Positions 9,929-18,154 are shown, counted from the first letter of the stretch. The stretch is 26,581 bases of DNA from DATFLS01 sp964413425 (GCA_964413425.1 CAYPST010000055.1:1-26581); one strand, 5' to 3'. Made by a program: numbers and translations. Notes: a model not told the origin generated them from the sequence alone.

Positions 9929-10300
9929 GCGCGTACTCCTCATTTCCTTAGAAGCATGAACAGGATATCTGCACACCACAGCAGGATCAATCGATAGCAT
10001 ACTCTGCTCTATTCTCCAAACGGTAGAGCCTCCAAAGTACATCAAAAATGTCTCTTTCGATGACAGCCTTGTCAGGATCTGGCAGAAAACTTTCAAATAT
10101 AGAGAGAAAATTCAGGAGAGAACAAGCAAAATATCCGGGAATTGATCTTCAGGGCAGAAAAATATAACTGTTGCGATACCCTATTTCTGGTCTTGCCCAT
10201 ACGGGCCGTGAGATCTCTCACCCCCTGGTCCGCCTCTCTCTGAAGAAAGAGGGGGATGCCGGTATTGCATTTGCAGGAGCGCTGTCCGGGTGGAGTGCAG

Positions 10301-10702
10301 CTATAATGCTCTGGAGTCATTTTGCTCTGGATAGTACTCCTTGCACTGAATTTGGCAGGTGCAAGAAACCAGCCGCCTTCGGGGCTCGAAAATACTTTCC
10401 GAAGCCTGTAATGAACTTAACCAATGCAATGACTCTCTCACGACCTGCAATCCAGTCATTGCGGTATGTACAACCCTTCCTCCGGCTTGCGAAGCCATGT
10501 CTGCCGGTTGCAAAGCCCCTTCTCCGGCTTGCAGAGCCATTCCTGCGAATTGAAAAGCCAATTCTACGGGTTGAAAAATCATTCCTGCGAGTTGAAAAGG
10601 TCTTCCTGCAGGTTGAAAAATCTTACCTGCAGATTGAAAAGACTTTTTTCCGAGTTGCATTACCAATTCTCCGTATTGAAAAACCTTCCCTGCGGATTGC
10701 AT
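10301..10702 (-). CDS. Possible heptad-repeat protein over 21-bp tandem repeats
   Basis: An open frame of 133 codons whose first 80 residues are a seven-residue repeat, roughly x-A-G-x-x-F-Q (SAGKIFQ, PAGRPFQ, LAGMIFQ). AAGGAAA stands 4 bases before its ATG. The repeat itself keeps several frames open on both strands (plus-strand frames here read FLRVEKS-type heptads), so openness is not evidence of coding. The 50 or so residues past the repeat show no recognisable domain. I favour the minus frame because of its start signal, but the locus may be a non-coding minisatellite. Confidence 0.3.
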   Translation of the reverse strand: MQSAGKVFQYGELVMQLGKKSFQSAGKIFQPAGRPFQLAGMIFQPVELAFQFAGMALQAGEGALQPADMASQAGGRVVHTAMTGLQVVRESLHWLSSLQASESIFEPRRRLVSCTCQIQCKEYYPEQNDSRAL

Positions 10703-10706
10703 GGGC
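10476..10706. repeat. 21-bp tandem repeat, 11 units
   Basis: Eleven contiguous units of exactly 21 bp, diverged from one another, with a core close to TTCCTGCGGGTTGAAAAGCC. Unit starts fall at 10476, 10497, 10518, 10539, 10560, 10581, 10602, 10623, 10644, 10665 and 10686. There are no spacers, so it is not a CRISPR array. More decayed units may extend upstream to about 10440. The period is a multiple of three, so reading frames pass through without shifts. Confidence 0.9.
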
Positions 10707-11243
10707 TTTCCTTATGACCAAGGTACACCTCCGTTCCCGGCATGCATGCTGCCACATGGTCGCAGTGGTCACAGCACTGATATTCCCCGGAGGCGTGGCA
10801 GGGGGAAATCCGCGGTTATCCCCCGACATGTCGGGGCGGGTTGTAGTTTCGGTGTTCATCCCCGTCAAGGGCCGGGCCTCCGACTGGCCGGACTCCGGTC
10901 GGAATGCTCAGGAGGAGCGCAACCGAATTGCTCTAACTGAGTTATCTTCATAATCACATTTTTTATGAATTATTCAGGGATGATATTATTTGGTTGAGAG
11001 AAAACCTCGCCCATCAGGTCGCCGGTATCGACAGAATGGTCGAAAAATCCTTCGGTCCGGGATAGTTGCGGAAACAAGCAACTTCAATATCTACAGCCGA
11101 AATAGAACCTGCAGGCACAATATTTGTATAAGTACATAAAAAAGAATAACGAAACTCTTTGCATCTCGGGAAGATAGTTTTCGGAGTTCTGTATTGATGC
11201 GAATCGAACCCGTTATTCCGATGATCTCCGGCACACTGAAGAG
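10707..11243. other. Non-coding gap before the HDOD gene
   Basis: I see no gene here. A perfect 16-bp palindrome (CCCCGACA/TGTCGGGG) lies at 10821-10836. The stretch from about 10950 to 11170 is AT-rich and probably holds the promoter of the HDOD gene, but I cannot point to clear -35 and -10 boxes. Upstream, 10221-10262 contains a CTCACCCCCTGGTCC and pyrimidine/purine-rich string of the type often dispersed in environmental genomes. Confidence 0.5.
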
Positions 11244-11267
11244 GTGAAGAGGAACGGATGGTGGAAA

Positions 11268-12143
11268 ATGAACGATAGCAGAATCAAGGAACTCACTCCA
11301 TTAATAAACAACTCAGAGATTTCTTCTATCCAGACAGTGGTTACTGAAATCATTCGGGTGTGTAATGATCCATCCTCGTCTGCAAAGGATTTAAAAGAAG
11401 TGATTGAGATCGACGCCCCGCTGACGGCCAAAGTCTTGCGCCGGGCGAACTCAGCGTATTACGGCCGCCGGCGCAGCGTGGAAGAAATTCAACAGGCGAT
11501 TATACTGATTGGTTTTGATGCGGTACGAGATCTTGCCTTCAGCCAGAAGGTATCCGAGATCTTTGCCGATGATTCGAACATCCATGGTTTCTTCCGGATT
11601 GAGTTATGGAAGCAAACCCTTGCTGCCGCTCTTATTGCCAAGTCGATTTACCGAAGAGAATTCAACGAGCGGGGCGAGAATGTCTATGCAGCCGGTATTC
11701 TTCACAATATCGGAATTATCGTGGAAGACCAGTTTCTCCACGACCAGTTTGTCCGTATACTGGAGCGAAGTCATACGGAGCCACGGGATCTTATTGACCT
11801 GGAAGAGGAAGAATTCGGATTTAACCACGCAAATATCGGCATGGCGGTGGCCAATAACTGGGATCTGCCGATTGAACTGGTCATGGCCATTGGCTATCAC
11901 CATACTCCGGAGCTGGCACCGAAGGAGTATTATCGTACCGCCTCTACCCTGTTTCTGGCTGACTATTTATGTCAGAAAGCCGATATCGGTTATGGGCATT
12001 CTCTGGGCCAGAACGGTGAGCGCCTCAAGTCGGTGCTGAAGAAATTAGACATTAAAATGAAAGCTCTGGACTATATTCTGCGCGCAGTTGAGCTGGACAT
12101 CCATAAAATGGAAAAGAACAATTGGTTTAAAACTGCCGCATAA
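11268..12143 (+). CDS. HDOD domain signalling protein
   Basis: A 291-aa cytoplasmic protein consisting almost wholly of an HDOD domain, a degenerate relative of the HD phosphohydrolases found in signal-transduction and chemotaxis-linked proteins. Family hallmarks are visible: DAPLTAKVLRRANSAYYG (the NSA-type motif), IQQAIILIGFDAVRDLAF, LWKQTLAAALIAKSI, AAGILHNIGI where HD enzymes have HDIG (here HN, so metal catalysis is unlikely), and NHANIGMAVANNWDLP followed by GYHHTPE. The frame is also open from GTG 11244; I prefer ATG 11268 with the GGA-rich stretch upstream, but this is uncertain. The next gene starts 64 bp downstream on the same strand. The signal it responds to is unknown. Confidence 0.9.
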   Translation: MNDSRIKELTPLINNSEISSIQTVVTEIIRVCNDPSSSAKDLKEVIEIDAPLTAKVLRRANSAYYGRRRSVEEIQQAIILIGFDAVRDLAFSQKVSEIFADDSNIHGFFRIELWKQTLAAALIAKSIYRREFNERGENVYAAGILHNIGIIVEDQFLHDQFVRILERSHTEPRDLIDLEEEEFGFNHANIGMAVANNWDLPIELVMAIGYHHTPELAPKEYYRTASTLFLADYLCQKADIGYGHSLGQNGERLKSVLKKLDIKMKALDYILRAVELDIHKMEKNNWFKTAA

Positions 12144-12206
12144 GCGGAATCAGGTGAAGGATAGAGAGCACATTGCCCCCGGAACAATGAAATCCGGAGT
12201 ACGAAT

Positions 12207-12698
12207 ATGTCAGCCACTGTAACCACAGATTTGCTGTATGTATCGCGTACGGGTGCCCCTATTGCCGTTTGTGAACAAAGGGGCTGGGAATGGCGCCGGC
12301 TCGCCTGGGTCGAAGAGATGATTAAATTTTCTGCCAGACAGTATAAAGATGGTGTCCCCCTGGACAAAATCATCGACTGGAAAGATTCGGCAAAAACCCG
12401 GGGAAATAATTTTGACTCAATGGAGACGTTTTACCAGGCCATGGAAATTGCCGAAACCGAATTCCAAATGACAGGGCTGCGGCCCAGATCATTCTGGCAG
12501 CTGACATTTCCCGAAATTCAGACGATCCAACGGCTCCGAAAACTCGTCACTCCACCCGAGAAAATCAGAAACCGGTTTCAGTTACATTCCTGCCAGGATT
12601 TCGATGAACTGGAATCGCAGGCATACGACATGCACACACGATTCATCTCGGCTCTCAATCAATGTCGGAAATTCTCATTCCGACAACGGCTCCAGTGA
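12207..12698 (+). CDS. Hypothetical protein downstream of HDOD gene
   Basis: A 163-aa protein I do not recognise. It has no signal peptide or membrane segment and is rich in aromatic and charged residues (CEQRGWEWRRLAWVEEM, SFWQLTFPEIQTIQRLRKL), so it is probably a soluble cytoplasmic alpha-helical protein. GGAG stands 7 bases before the ATG, a good start. It lies 64 bp after the HDOD gene and probably shares its transcript, which hints at a role in the same signalling path; this is inference from position only. An 8-bp inverted repeat (12663-12670 with 12678-12685) overlaps its last codons. Confidence 0.7.
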   Translation: MSATVTTDLLYVSRTGAPIAVCEQRGWEWRRLAWVEEMIKFSARQYKDGVPLDKIIDWKDSAKTRGNNFDSMETFYQAMEIAETEFQMTGLRPRSFWQLTFPEIQTIQRLRKLVTPPEKIRNRFQLHSCQDFDELESQAYDMHTRFISALNQCRKFSFRQRLQ

Positions 12699-13120
12699 GG
12701 TGAGTTTGCTGGCCGGTTCCGGTCTCTCCTCATTCGGAACCAGCGATAGTCCTGGCACATCGAAGCTGCCCCGGTGGAGATCCCTTCCCGATAACCATTG
12801 ATCATCCAACTCACAGATGTGGGACAATTGGAATCGGGACTTGCCGGTCACCTGTCGTTCAGGATGAAGGACCATCGTACCAGCATTGGATCGTCACGGC
12901 ACCCCCATCCACACCTCCGAATGCCGGGCTCCGGCATCCATCCCCGGGTGGACACCGTATGTCAGTAGCCGAACGTTCATGTGCTGCTCCCCGCCCGGAG
13001 CATCGACAGAGATCGAATTAGCATATAACCGAAAACGAATGTCACAGCAATGCCTTCACCTGGGATGTAAGGATTTGACTCCGATACTCCCTGCGAAGTC
13101 GCGACACCATCCCCACAATA
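12699..13120. other. Gap between convergent genes, no gene seen
   Basis: This gap separates the plus-strand HDOD pair from the minus-strand GH2 gene. It holds a 7-bp inverted repeat (12715-12721 with 12735-12741) and the second copy of the 76-bp dispersed repeat. Short open frames present on both strands have no ribosome binding site or recognisable protein. Confidence 0.5.
12768..12843 (-). repeat. Copy 2 of the 76-bp dispersed repeat
   Basis: Reverse complement of this segment aligns gap-free with 178-253, 55 of 76 positions identical. On the minus strand it is preceded by TCATCCTGAACGA, a string typical of dispersed intergenic repeats in environmental bacteria. Confidence 0.55.
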
Positions 13121-14932
13121 CTAGTCTCCAGTCAGCCTCCCATGCAATTCCCGAAGATGCTCCGGGTCGAACTTGATCACTTTCCGATCGTACGTCATAA
13201 ATCCGTTGACTTCCGATTCCACATCGGTGGTCTGGGTGTAGACGGCAGCCGCCAGCCCTTTTTCTTTTAACGGATACAGGGCTTTAATCAATTGATCATA
13301 CTGTTCATGCAATCTGGTTTCGGATTGCGAGGTTTTGTAATGGCCTGGCGCCCGGGAGAAATCCGAAATCCAGAGATGGCCCTTCACCACCAGGGCCTGT
13401 CCCCCGAATTCACCAAGCACTGCCGCCCGGTTATCCTCTGTTTCCGGGATACCGGGACCCGGATACCGATGGATATCCATCACGTCTCCAACCTGTTTAT
13501 CGCTCCAGCCGCTGGCATTATCGACCAACCGTGTCGGATCAAGGTCTTTCGTCAATTGCACGATTTCTTCGGTCCGGAATTGTCCCCACCCTTCGTTAAA
13601 CGGCACCCACATCACAATGGAGGGATGGTTATACAGGTGGTCTATCATCCGCTTATATTCCTGTTTGAATTGTTGGACCGACTCAGGCGTGCGATCCGGG
13701 ATTTGTCCCGGCCGCATATCTCCGCTGGGCATATCCTGCCAGACCAGAATGCCCAGTTTGTCGCACCAGTAATAGAATCGCCGGGGCTCCACTTTCACGT
13801 GTTTTCGCAGCATGTTGAATCCCAGATCCTTAGTCATCTGAATATCGTACTTCAGTGCGTCATCGGTGGGAGCGGTATACAGCCCGTCCGGCCACCAGCC
13901 CTGATCCAGAGGTCCCAGTTGAAACAGGGGCTCGTTATTCAAAAACAGCCGCATAAAGCCGTCCTCCGCCTGTTCCACCGAGATACTTCGCATGCCGAAA
14001 TAGCTGGAAACCCGATCCACCTGATTCCCCTTGCCATCCATGAGCACGACTTCCAGATCATAGAGAAACGGATGCTCCGGGGACCAGCGCTTGGGATTGT
14101 CGATTTGTACGTAGAGCCGGTTTCCGTGATACCCCACTGAAGTCCCGATGGCCCTCCCGTTATCCAGGGCTGTCACTTTCATCTGGTGGTCTTCCGAGGC
14201 ATGTTTCACTGCGGCCTCGATCCGGACCCGCTCTTGCGCAAGTTCCGGGGTGATCTTCACATCCGCGATATAGGTGTGGGGCACATATTCGATCCAGACG
14301 GTCTGCCAGATACCGGTATTTGCTGTGTACCAGATACTGCGGGGATCGTGGGTCTGTTTCCCGACCGGCTGCTTCCCCAGATCGGTGGGATCCCACACCG
14401 TGACGACAATCTCCTGCTCCTCACCGCCGGTGAGATATTCGGTGATATCGAAGGTAAAAGGATCATAGCCCCCCTGGTGCGTGCCGACGAAATGCGTATT
14501 GACAAACACCGACGTCTCCCAGTCGCTGGCCTCGAAATGCAGCAGCACCCGGCCGTGCTCATAAGGATTTTTCACCTGGAAACTCCGCCGGTACCAGACC
14601 CGGTTCGCAACCCCGACCGTCTGTTTGATCCCGGAGAGCGCCGATTCCACCGGGAAAGGTACCAGAATCTTCTCGTCATACTCACCACGGGCGGTCCCCT
14701 TCCCGGTGATTTTGAAATCCCATAATCCGTTCAGATTTTGCCAGTGATCCCGAACCATCCCGGGACGCGGATACTCCTGATGGACATTGGACGGTGAAAC
14801 CTCTGCCGTCCACTTCGTCGGCAGCCGCGGATCCTCCGGTGCCCACTGCTGCCCTGCTGCCGGGGAGAATATAACAACGCCGAGAACACAGCCTATGGTA
14901 ACAGTTAAGAACAATCGCTGAAGCATGCGCAT
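13121..14932 (-). CDS. Secreted glycoside hydrolase family 2 protein
   Basis: A 603-aa retaining glycosidase of the GH2 family (beta-galactosidase, beta-glucuronidase and beta-mannosidase relatives). A signal peptide ending SPAAG places it outside the cytoplasm. Domain order: jelly-roll sugar-binding domain (about residues 55-220, with LNGLWDFKI and the VWYRRSF motif), immunoglobulin-like domain (about 220-320), then the TIM barrel. The acid/base is E447 in WVPFNEGWGQF and the nucleophile is E508 in AVLGEFGGQ. It is shorter than full-length LacZ but normal for compact GH2 enzymes. AGGAGG stands 9 bases before the ATG. It appears to be transcribed alone. The sugar specificity cannot be read from these motifs; plant or algal polysaccharide breakdown is a reasonable guess. 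Confidence 0.92.
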   Translation of the reverse strand: MRMLQRLFLTVTIGCVLGVVIFSPAAGQQWAPEDPRLPTKWTAEVSPSNVHQEYPRPGMVRDHWQNLNGLWDFKITGKGTARGEYDEKILVPFPVESALSGIKQTVGVANRVWYRRSFQVKNPYEHGRVLLHFEASDWETSVFVNTHFVGTHQGGYDPFTFDITEYLTGGEEQEIVVTVWDPTDLGKQPVGKQTHDPRSIWYTANTGIWQTVWIEYVPHTYIADVKITPELAQERVRIEAAVKHASEDHQMKVTALDNGRAIGTSVGYHGNRLYVQIDNPKRWSPEHPFLYDLEVVLMDGKGNQVDRVSSYFGMRSISVEQAEDGFMRLFLNNEPLFQLGPLDQGWWPDGLYTAPTDDALKYDIQMTKDLGFNMLRKHVKVEPRRFYYWCDKLGILVWQDMPSGDMRPGQIPDRTPESVQQFKQEYKRMIDHLYNHPSIVMWVPFNEGWGQFRTEEIVQLTKDLDPTRLVDNASGWSDKQVGDVMDIHRYPGPGIPETEDNRAAVLGEFGGQALVVKGHLWISDFSRAPGHYKTSQSETRLHEQYDQLIKALYPLKEKGLAAAVYTQTTDVESEVNGFMTYDRKVIKFDPEHLRELHGRLTGD

Positions 14933-15110
14933 AATTTTCCCTCCTTTGCTTCACTGAACCGAATGTGATTTGCACCATTAAATACGATATCTGCCGGGAA
15001 CATTCAATAAATCTCCCATCGCTGATCCCGGGTGTACTTCCAAACGACCTGCAGTCCCGTTTCGATTATACATCATGGATTTCTGCTCTCCTGTCGGACA
15101 TTTACACTGC

Positions 15111-16148
15111 TCAATAACGATATCCCTGAATCTCCAGATTGGTAAGCCCCGCTTCTTTCGCCCGGCGAATCGCCTGGGTATATTCCTCTCGGGTAATCGT
15201 TCGGGCTATTTCAGGATATTCAAATGCTTTATACATGGGTCTGTACTGCGACATGAGATTCACGTAAGTATCCTTGGGAAGATTGTTTGCAATCCATGCG
15301 ATAACGTCTTTTGTCCCGCTGACGTTATTCGGCATTACTAAGTGGCGAATCATTAAGCCCCGATACATCAATCCGTCCTCCGCCGGGCTGGCCACTCCCA
15401 CCTGGCGATGCATTTCCAGGAGCGCCCGCCGGGCCACCTCAACGTAACTCGCTGCTCCGGACGAATATTTCGCCGCCATTTGACTGTCAGCATACTTGAA
15501 ATCAGGCAGGTAAATATCGATGATCCCCTCAAGAATTCTCAAGATTTCGACCCGTTCCCAGCCGCAGGTGTTGTAGACTACCGGTAAGGTGAGTCCATTC
15601 GCAGCCGCTGTATCCAGTGCAAGCACGATATGCGGTGAATAATGGGTGGGAGTGACCACATTGATGTTCACACAACCGCGCTTTTGCAGCGTTAGCATCA
15701 TATTCGACAGGTCCTCGATACTTCTGACAGATCCTGCTCCGCCCTGACTGATCTCCCAGTTAATACAAAACACGCATCGCAGACCACAATTCGAGAAAAA
15801 GATGGCCCCGGAACCACCTTCTCCCACCAGCGGCGTTTCTTCTCCGAAATGCGGATGGAAGGAGGCGATCTTTAACTGTGCATCCGCCTGACAAAAACCT
15901 TTCTCACCCTCGAGTTTATTCACCCCACACATTCTCGGACACAGTTCGCAACGTTCCATCAATCCCCATAACTTCTCTCCCCGGCGCTTCAATTCTCCGC
16001 TGGTATGGAGTTTTAGATATCCTGGAGTATAATCTTCAGCTATTCTGTTCTTGTATCCGAAACCGGGAGTGCGGAATAACGGTGTAAAACCGGCAAATAC
16101 CGCAGACAAAACAGTCTTGAGAATATGTCTTCTCGATGGTGAGTGCAT
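15111..16148 (-). CDS. Radical SAM protein (PflA/PflX-like) with twin-arginine-type leader
   Basis: A 345-aa radical SAM enzyme resembling the pyruvate-formate-lyase-activating-enzyme-like group (COG1313, PflX). The AdoMet [4Fe-4S] motif CX3CX2C is intact: C121, C125 and C128 in NCGLRCVFC. An additional N-terminal cysteine cluster (C67, C70, C74, C86, in CELCPRMCG and GFC) is typical of this group and may bind another cluster. Residues 1-30 read SRRHILKTVLSAVFAGF, which looks like a twin-arginine export signal and is unexpected for an enzyme requiring AdoMet and a reductant. GGGAGGG lies 8 bases before the ATG, so the leader is likely translated. The conserved C-terminal part (YRPMYKAFEYPEIAR) is present. 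Its substrate is unknown. Confidence 0.88.
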   Translation of the reverse strand: MHSPSRRHILKTVLSAVFAGFTPLFRTPGFGYKNRIAEDYTPGYLKLHTSGELKRRGEKLWGLMERCELCPRMCGVNKLEGEKGFCQADAQLKIASFHPHFGEETPLVGEGGSGAIFFSNCGLRCVFCINWEISQGGAGSVRSIEDLSNMMLTLQKRGCVNINVVTPTHYSPHIVLALDTAAANGLTLPVVYNTCGWERVEILRILEGIIDIYLPDFKYADSQMAAKYSSGAASYVEVARRALLEMHRQVGVASPAEDGLMYRGLMIRHLVMPNNVSGTKDVIAWIANNLPKDTYVNLMSQYRPMYKAFEYPEIARTITREEYTQAIRRAKEAGLTNLEIQGYRY

Positions 16149-16518
16149 TTGGAATACCCTCCCTTCATGGAAACTTCATTTCCCGAACCGGGTCTTTGCC
16201 CATTTCTCTCCACAGAGTAATGTTTTATTGTCAATGGCCTGACCAGAGCGGGCTAAGCGGGGTGGGAGTAAAACGAATGATCCACCAATTAAGGACGCAA
16301 GGCACATCCGCTGCGAGCACTATCAAGACGGTCGATGAGTCCGTGCGCGCCAGGAAGTTGGTAGGCCCCCGCCCTGAAAACACCGTGCTTTCTATGCCCG
16401 GGATCACCTTGCCTGACCAGTGGGACAGTCCGACAATGTTCTCAGATACGCAAACGACTCGATCACACACGGCAACGGTAAGAACTCCGAATAGCCCACA
16501 GCAAAACTGATATCGCCT
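16149..16518. other. Unexplained segment open on both strands
   Basis: Upstream of the radical SAM gene. Between 16231 and 16510 one frame is open on each strand (plus from 16136, minus 16470 to 16231). Neither translation has a start signal or family I recognise. The segment could be a decayed gene, a structured RNA or chance. Confidence 0.3.
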
Positions 16519-16791
16519 TTATCCTAACTCCAAAGGCCCTCCCTGTTCATCATCAAACCACTTGATCTCCACCTCCAGGCTATGCTGCGTGCCTTTGGTT
16601 CCTTTGTCCTCATCTTCGGCCTGTACTTCGAGTATCACACTCCGAGGAATTTGCAGCTTGACCTCCTCCTGACCCTGGCGCAGTACAACCTGGCCTTCCG
16701 AAATCTTGTCAGCCAGTTGATGCAGAAACGCACTTATATCTGATTGACTTTTCCGTTCTTCGCTTTTAAACAACCTTGTTTCTTTGCCCAT
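16519..16791 (-). CDS. Amphi-Trp domain protein
   Basis: A 90-aa protein matching the amphi-Trp domain pattern: it opens with MGKETRLFKSEERKS, continues with an amphipathic helix (ISAFLHQLADKISEGQVVL), then the strand motif RQGQEEVKLQIP and a C-terminal SLEVEIKWFDDE. The family is small, widespread and of unknown biochemical function; it often stands alone or beside unrelated genes. Here it stands alone, with GGGGAG five bases before the ATG. It has no signal peptide. Length is typical for the stand-alone form, so the gene looks intact. Confidence 0.85.
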   Translation of the reverse strand: MGKETRLFKSEERKSQSDISAFLHQLADKISEGQVVLRQGQEEVKLQIPRSVILEVQAEDEDKGTKGTQHSLEVEIKWFDDEQGGPLELG

Positions 16792-17177
16792 TAGTACTCC
16801 CCTTTCAAAGATAATTTTACACAGATTCGAAGCCGGCCTGACCTCTCATAGCGTTTTCTCCGCAAAGCACACCAGCCGTAATCTCAGCCTTCCTCCGGTG
16901 CATGCCGTCTTGCGGATAAAACCTGTTGGACTGGCCCGTTGTTAGTTCTCTCCCCCTGACAGGAAGTATTTATGGAAATTGTACCACCACACGGTGGAGT
17001 TTGCAAGAGCAAACTAGTTCAAACAGACCCGGTGTTCGACTTCGTTCCGCACCGGAGCACATGCGGAGGCGCCCCATAATTTCTGTGTTTCATTCCACCC
17101 CGAAGTGAACCCATCGCCGGACATTTCGGCTGATGGTGTTGCATGGCATCGCCGAAAAATTGACCGCCGGGATGGTA
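16792..17177. other. Gap with three successive small hairpins
   Basis: No convincing gene. Three inverted repeats follow in 72 nt: 16984-16988 with 16993-16997, 16999-17004 with 17009-17014, and 17029-17034 with 17050-17055. No U-tract follows. Short open frames over this stretch lack start signals. Confidence 0.35.
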
Positions 17178-17420
17178 TTATGAAGATGACATCTTTAAGG
17201 CTGCCGATGTGCGTCGGGAAGCATCAGCACCTCCCTTGGGCTCCTCACCATAATATACCGAATACCCCATGGTTTCTGCGCTGTTACTGATACCGGGATT
17301 GCCCTAACCCCTGGTGCGAATATCGAATCCCTTCAATCTGGCAGGGAAATAGGCCGGCAGGATACTCCCGAGCAGGTATCCGCCCAGTGCAGCAAGAAGA
17401 CCAGAAACGGTGAAATTCAT
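17178..17420 (-). pseudogene. plsY-like acyltransferase remnant with in-frame amber codon
   Basis: From ATG 17420 the minus strand reads 38 codons with the clear N-terminus of the PlsY glycerol-3-phosphate acyltransferase family (GGYLLGSILPAYFPARLKG, then FDIRTRG) and meets TAG at 17306-17304. Directly after the stop the same frame continues GNPGISN, so the amber codon stands exactly where the family has Ser in its GSGNxGxxN motif. The frame then drifts away from the family and ends at TAA (17180-17178) after 41 more codons; the other membrane segments of a normal protein of about 200 aa are missing. A GGAGG site (17453-17457) and an ATG at 17446 in another frame, overlapping the 17420 start as ATGA, suggest a further frameshift near the N-terminus. 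Intact PlsY uses acyl-phosphate to start phospholipid synthesis; this copy cannot work. Confidence 0.8.
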
Positions 17421-17591
17421 ACGTATTCTGGAACTCGGATTGTCATTGTTCCACCTCCATTTCATTGCGGAAAATAATCAGGGTAGCACCGGAAAATACG
17501 GATTCCGGATAACAACAAAAAGCACCAGCTTCGGAATCGAATATTGGCGTATATTCACTGGCGAACAGGGAAAATGACTATTTCGTAAAGT

Positions 17592-17630
17592 AAAACAGCC
17601 CTGCAGAATCCATCTCTGCAGGGCTGTTTT
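17592..17630 (-). terminator. Strong bidirectional terminator hairpin
   Basis: A perfect 15-bp stem (17592-17606 with 17616-17630) with a 9-nt loop; its arms begin AAAACAGCCCTGCAG and end in TTTT, so the U-tract works in either direction. It lies 30 bp beyond the stop of the minus-strand DUF4168-like gene, which it most likely terminates. Confidence 0.9.
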
Positions 17631-17659
17631 GTGCGGAGGGAGCTTACCCACTACTCGTG

Positions 17660-18154
17660 CTAACGGAGGTCCTCGAATTGTTGACGAATCTGCGGGTCAT
17701 TCTTGACCAGCTGCAAAATCATGTCAAACCGGTTCGGTGACAGACCTTCGTTCTGGATGACCATATTTCTTTGCTGTTCTAGTTCTATTTGAATGTTGCG
17801 TATTTCATTTGAAGCCTCAAAGGCTCTCTCCACGGTTTCTTCGTCGGTGTCCAGTTGGCTGGGATCATCGGCTGACTGGAGTTGACGCATGATCTGATTA
17901 TACTGCTCCACTTCCAGATCATTTTCCTCGATAATTTCCACCATTTCCCGGTTTGCCTCCTGATTGATGGAATCCACTTTTTCCACTGCATGGGCAAAAG
18001 CCATCAACTCGTCTTCGGGGACCTCGAAATCCTGTTGTTGGGGCATCTGTTGTTGCTGCGCGACCACCAGGGAACCGGTTGTGAAAAATGTCCCCAGCAA
18101 AATAAGAAGTATCCATACACTCCTTCGTTTGAAATTCGTGCTGATCACTAACAT
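17660..18154 (-). CDS. DUF4168-like secreted protein
   Basis: A 164-aa protein with a signal peptide (KRRSVWILLILLGTFF, cleavage likely near VVAQ) and a Gln-rich linker, followed by helices resembling DUF4168: ELMAFAHAVEKVDSINQEAN, then NREMVEIIEENDLEVEQYNQ, and a second weaker version of the same pattern near the C-terminus (IQNEGLSPNRFDMI, NDPQIRQQFEDL). The function of this family is unknown; the protein should be periplasmic. The frame is open upstream to 18250, but GGAAAGGA before ATG 18154 and the start of the signal peptide fix the start there. A strong terminator follows. An unknown gene lies 139 bp upstream on the same strand. Confidence 0.75.
   Translation of the reverse strand: MLVISTNFKRRSVWILLILLGTFFTTGSLVVAQQQQMPQQQDFEVPEDELMAFAHAVEKVDSINQEANREMVEIIEENDLEVEQYNQIMRQLQSADDPSQLDTDEETVERAFEASNEIRNIQIELEQQRNMVIQNEGLSPNRFDMILQLVKNDPQIRQQFEDLR

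Noticed and set aside
10476..10706. CRISPR array
   Set aside because: Units of 21 bp are directly adjacent with no spacers, are diverged from each other, and no cas genes are near.
10171..10953. 260-codon plus-strand open frame across the 21-bp repeats
   Set aside because: Openness is forced by the repeat period, there is no ribosome binding site at the start, and the parts outside the repeat show no protein-like pattern.
11190..11225. tRNA-like GCGAATCGAACCCG string
   Set aside because: It resembles a tRNA T-arm in reverse but lacks a base of the conserved TTCGA loop, and no acceptor stem, anticodon arm or D-arm can be formed around it.
12886..13176. 96-codon plus-strand open frame
   Set aside because: No start signal, no recognisable protein, and it overlaps the 3' end of the GH2 gene on the other strand.
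16330..16360. Hammerhead-like GATGAGTCCGTG
   Set aside because: The required CUGAUGA core and the GAAA strand are absent; only a partial resemblance.
16330..16410. Cobalamin-riboswitch-like words (GCCAGGA, CACGGTG, GGGGGC)
   Set aside because: The words occur on opposite strands or in the wrong order, and the B12-box and GCCACTG element are missing.
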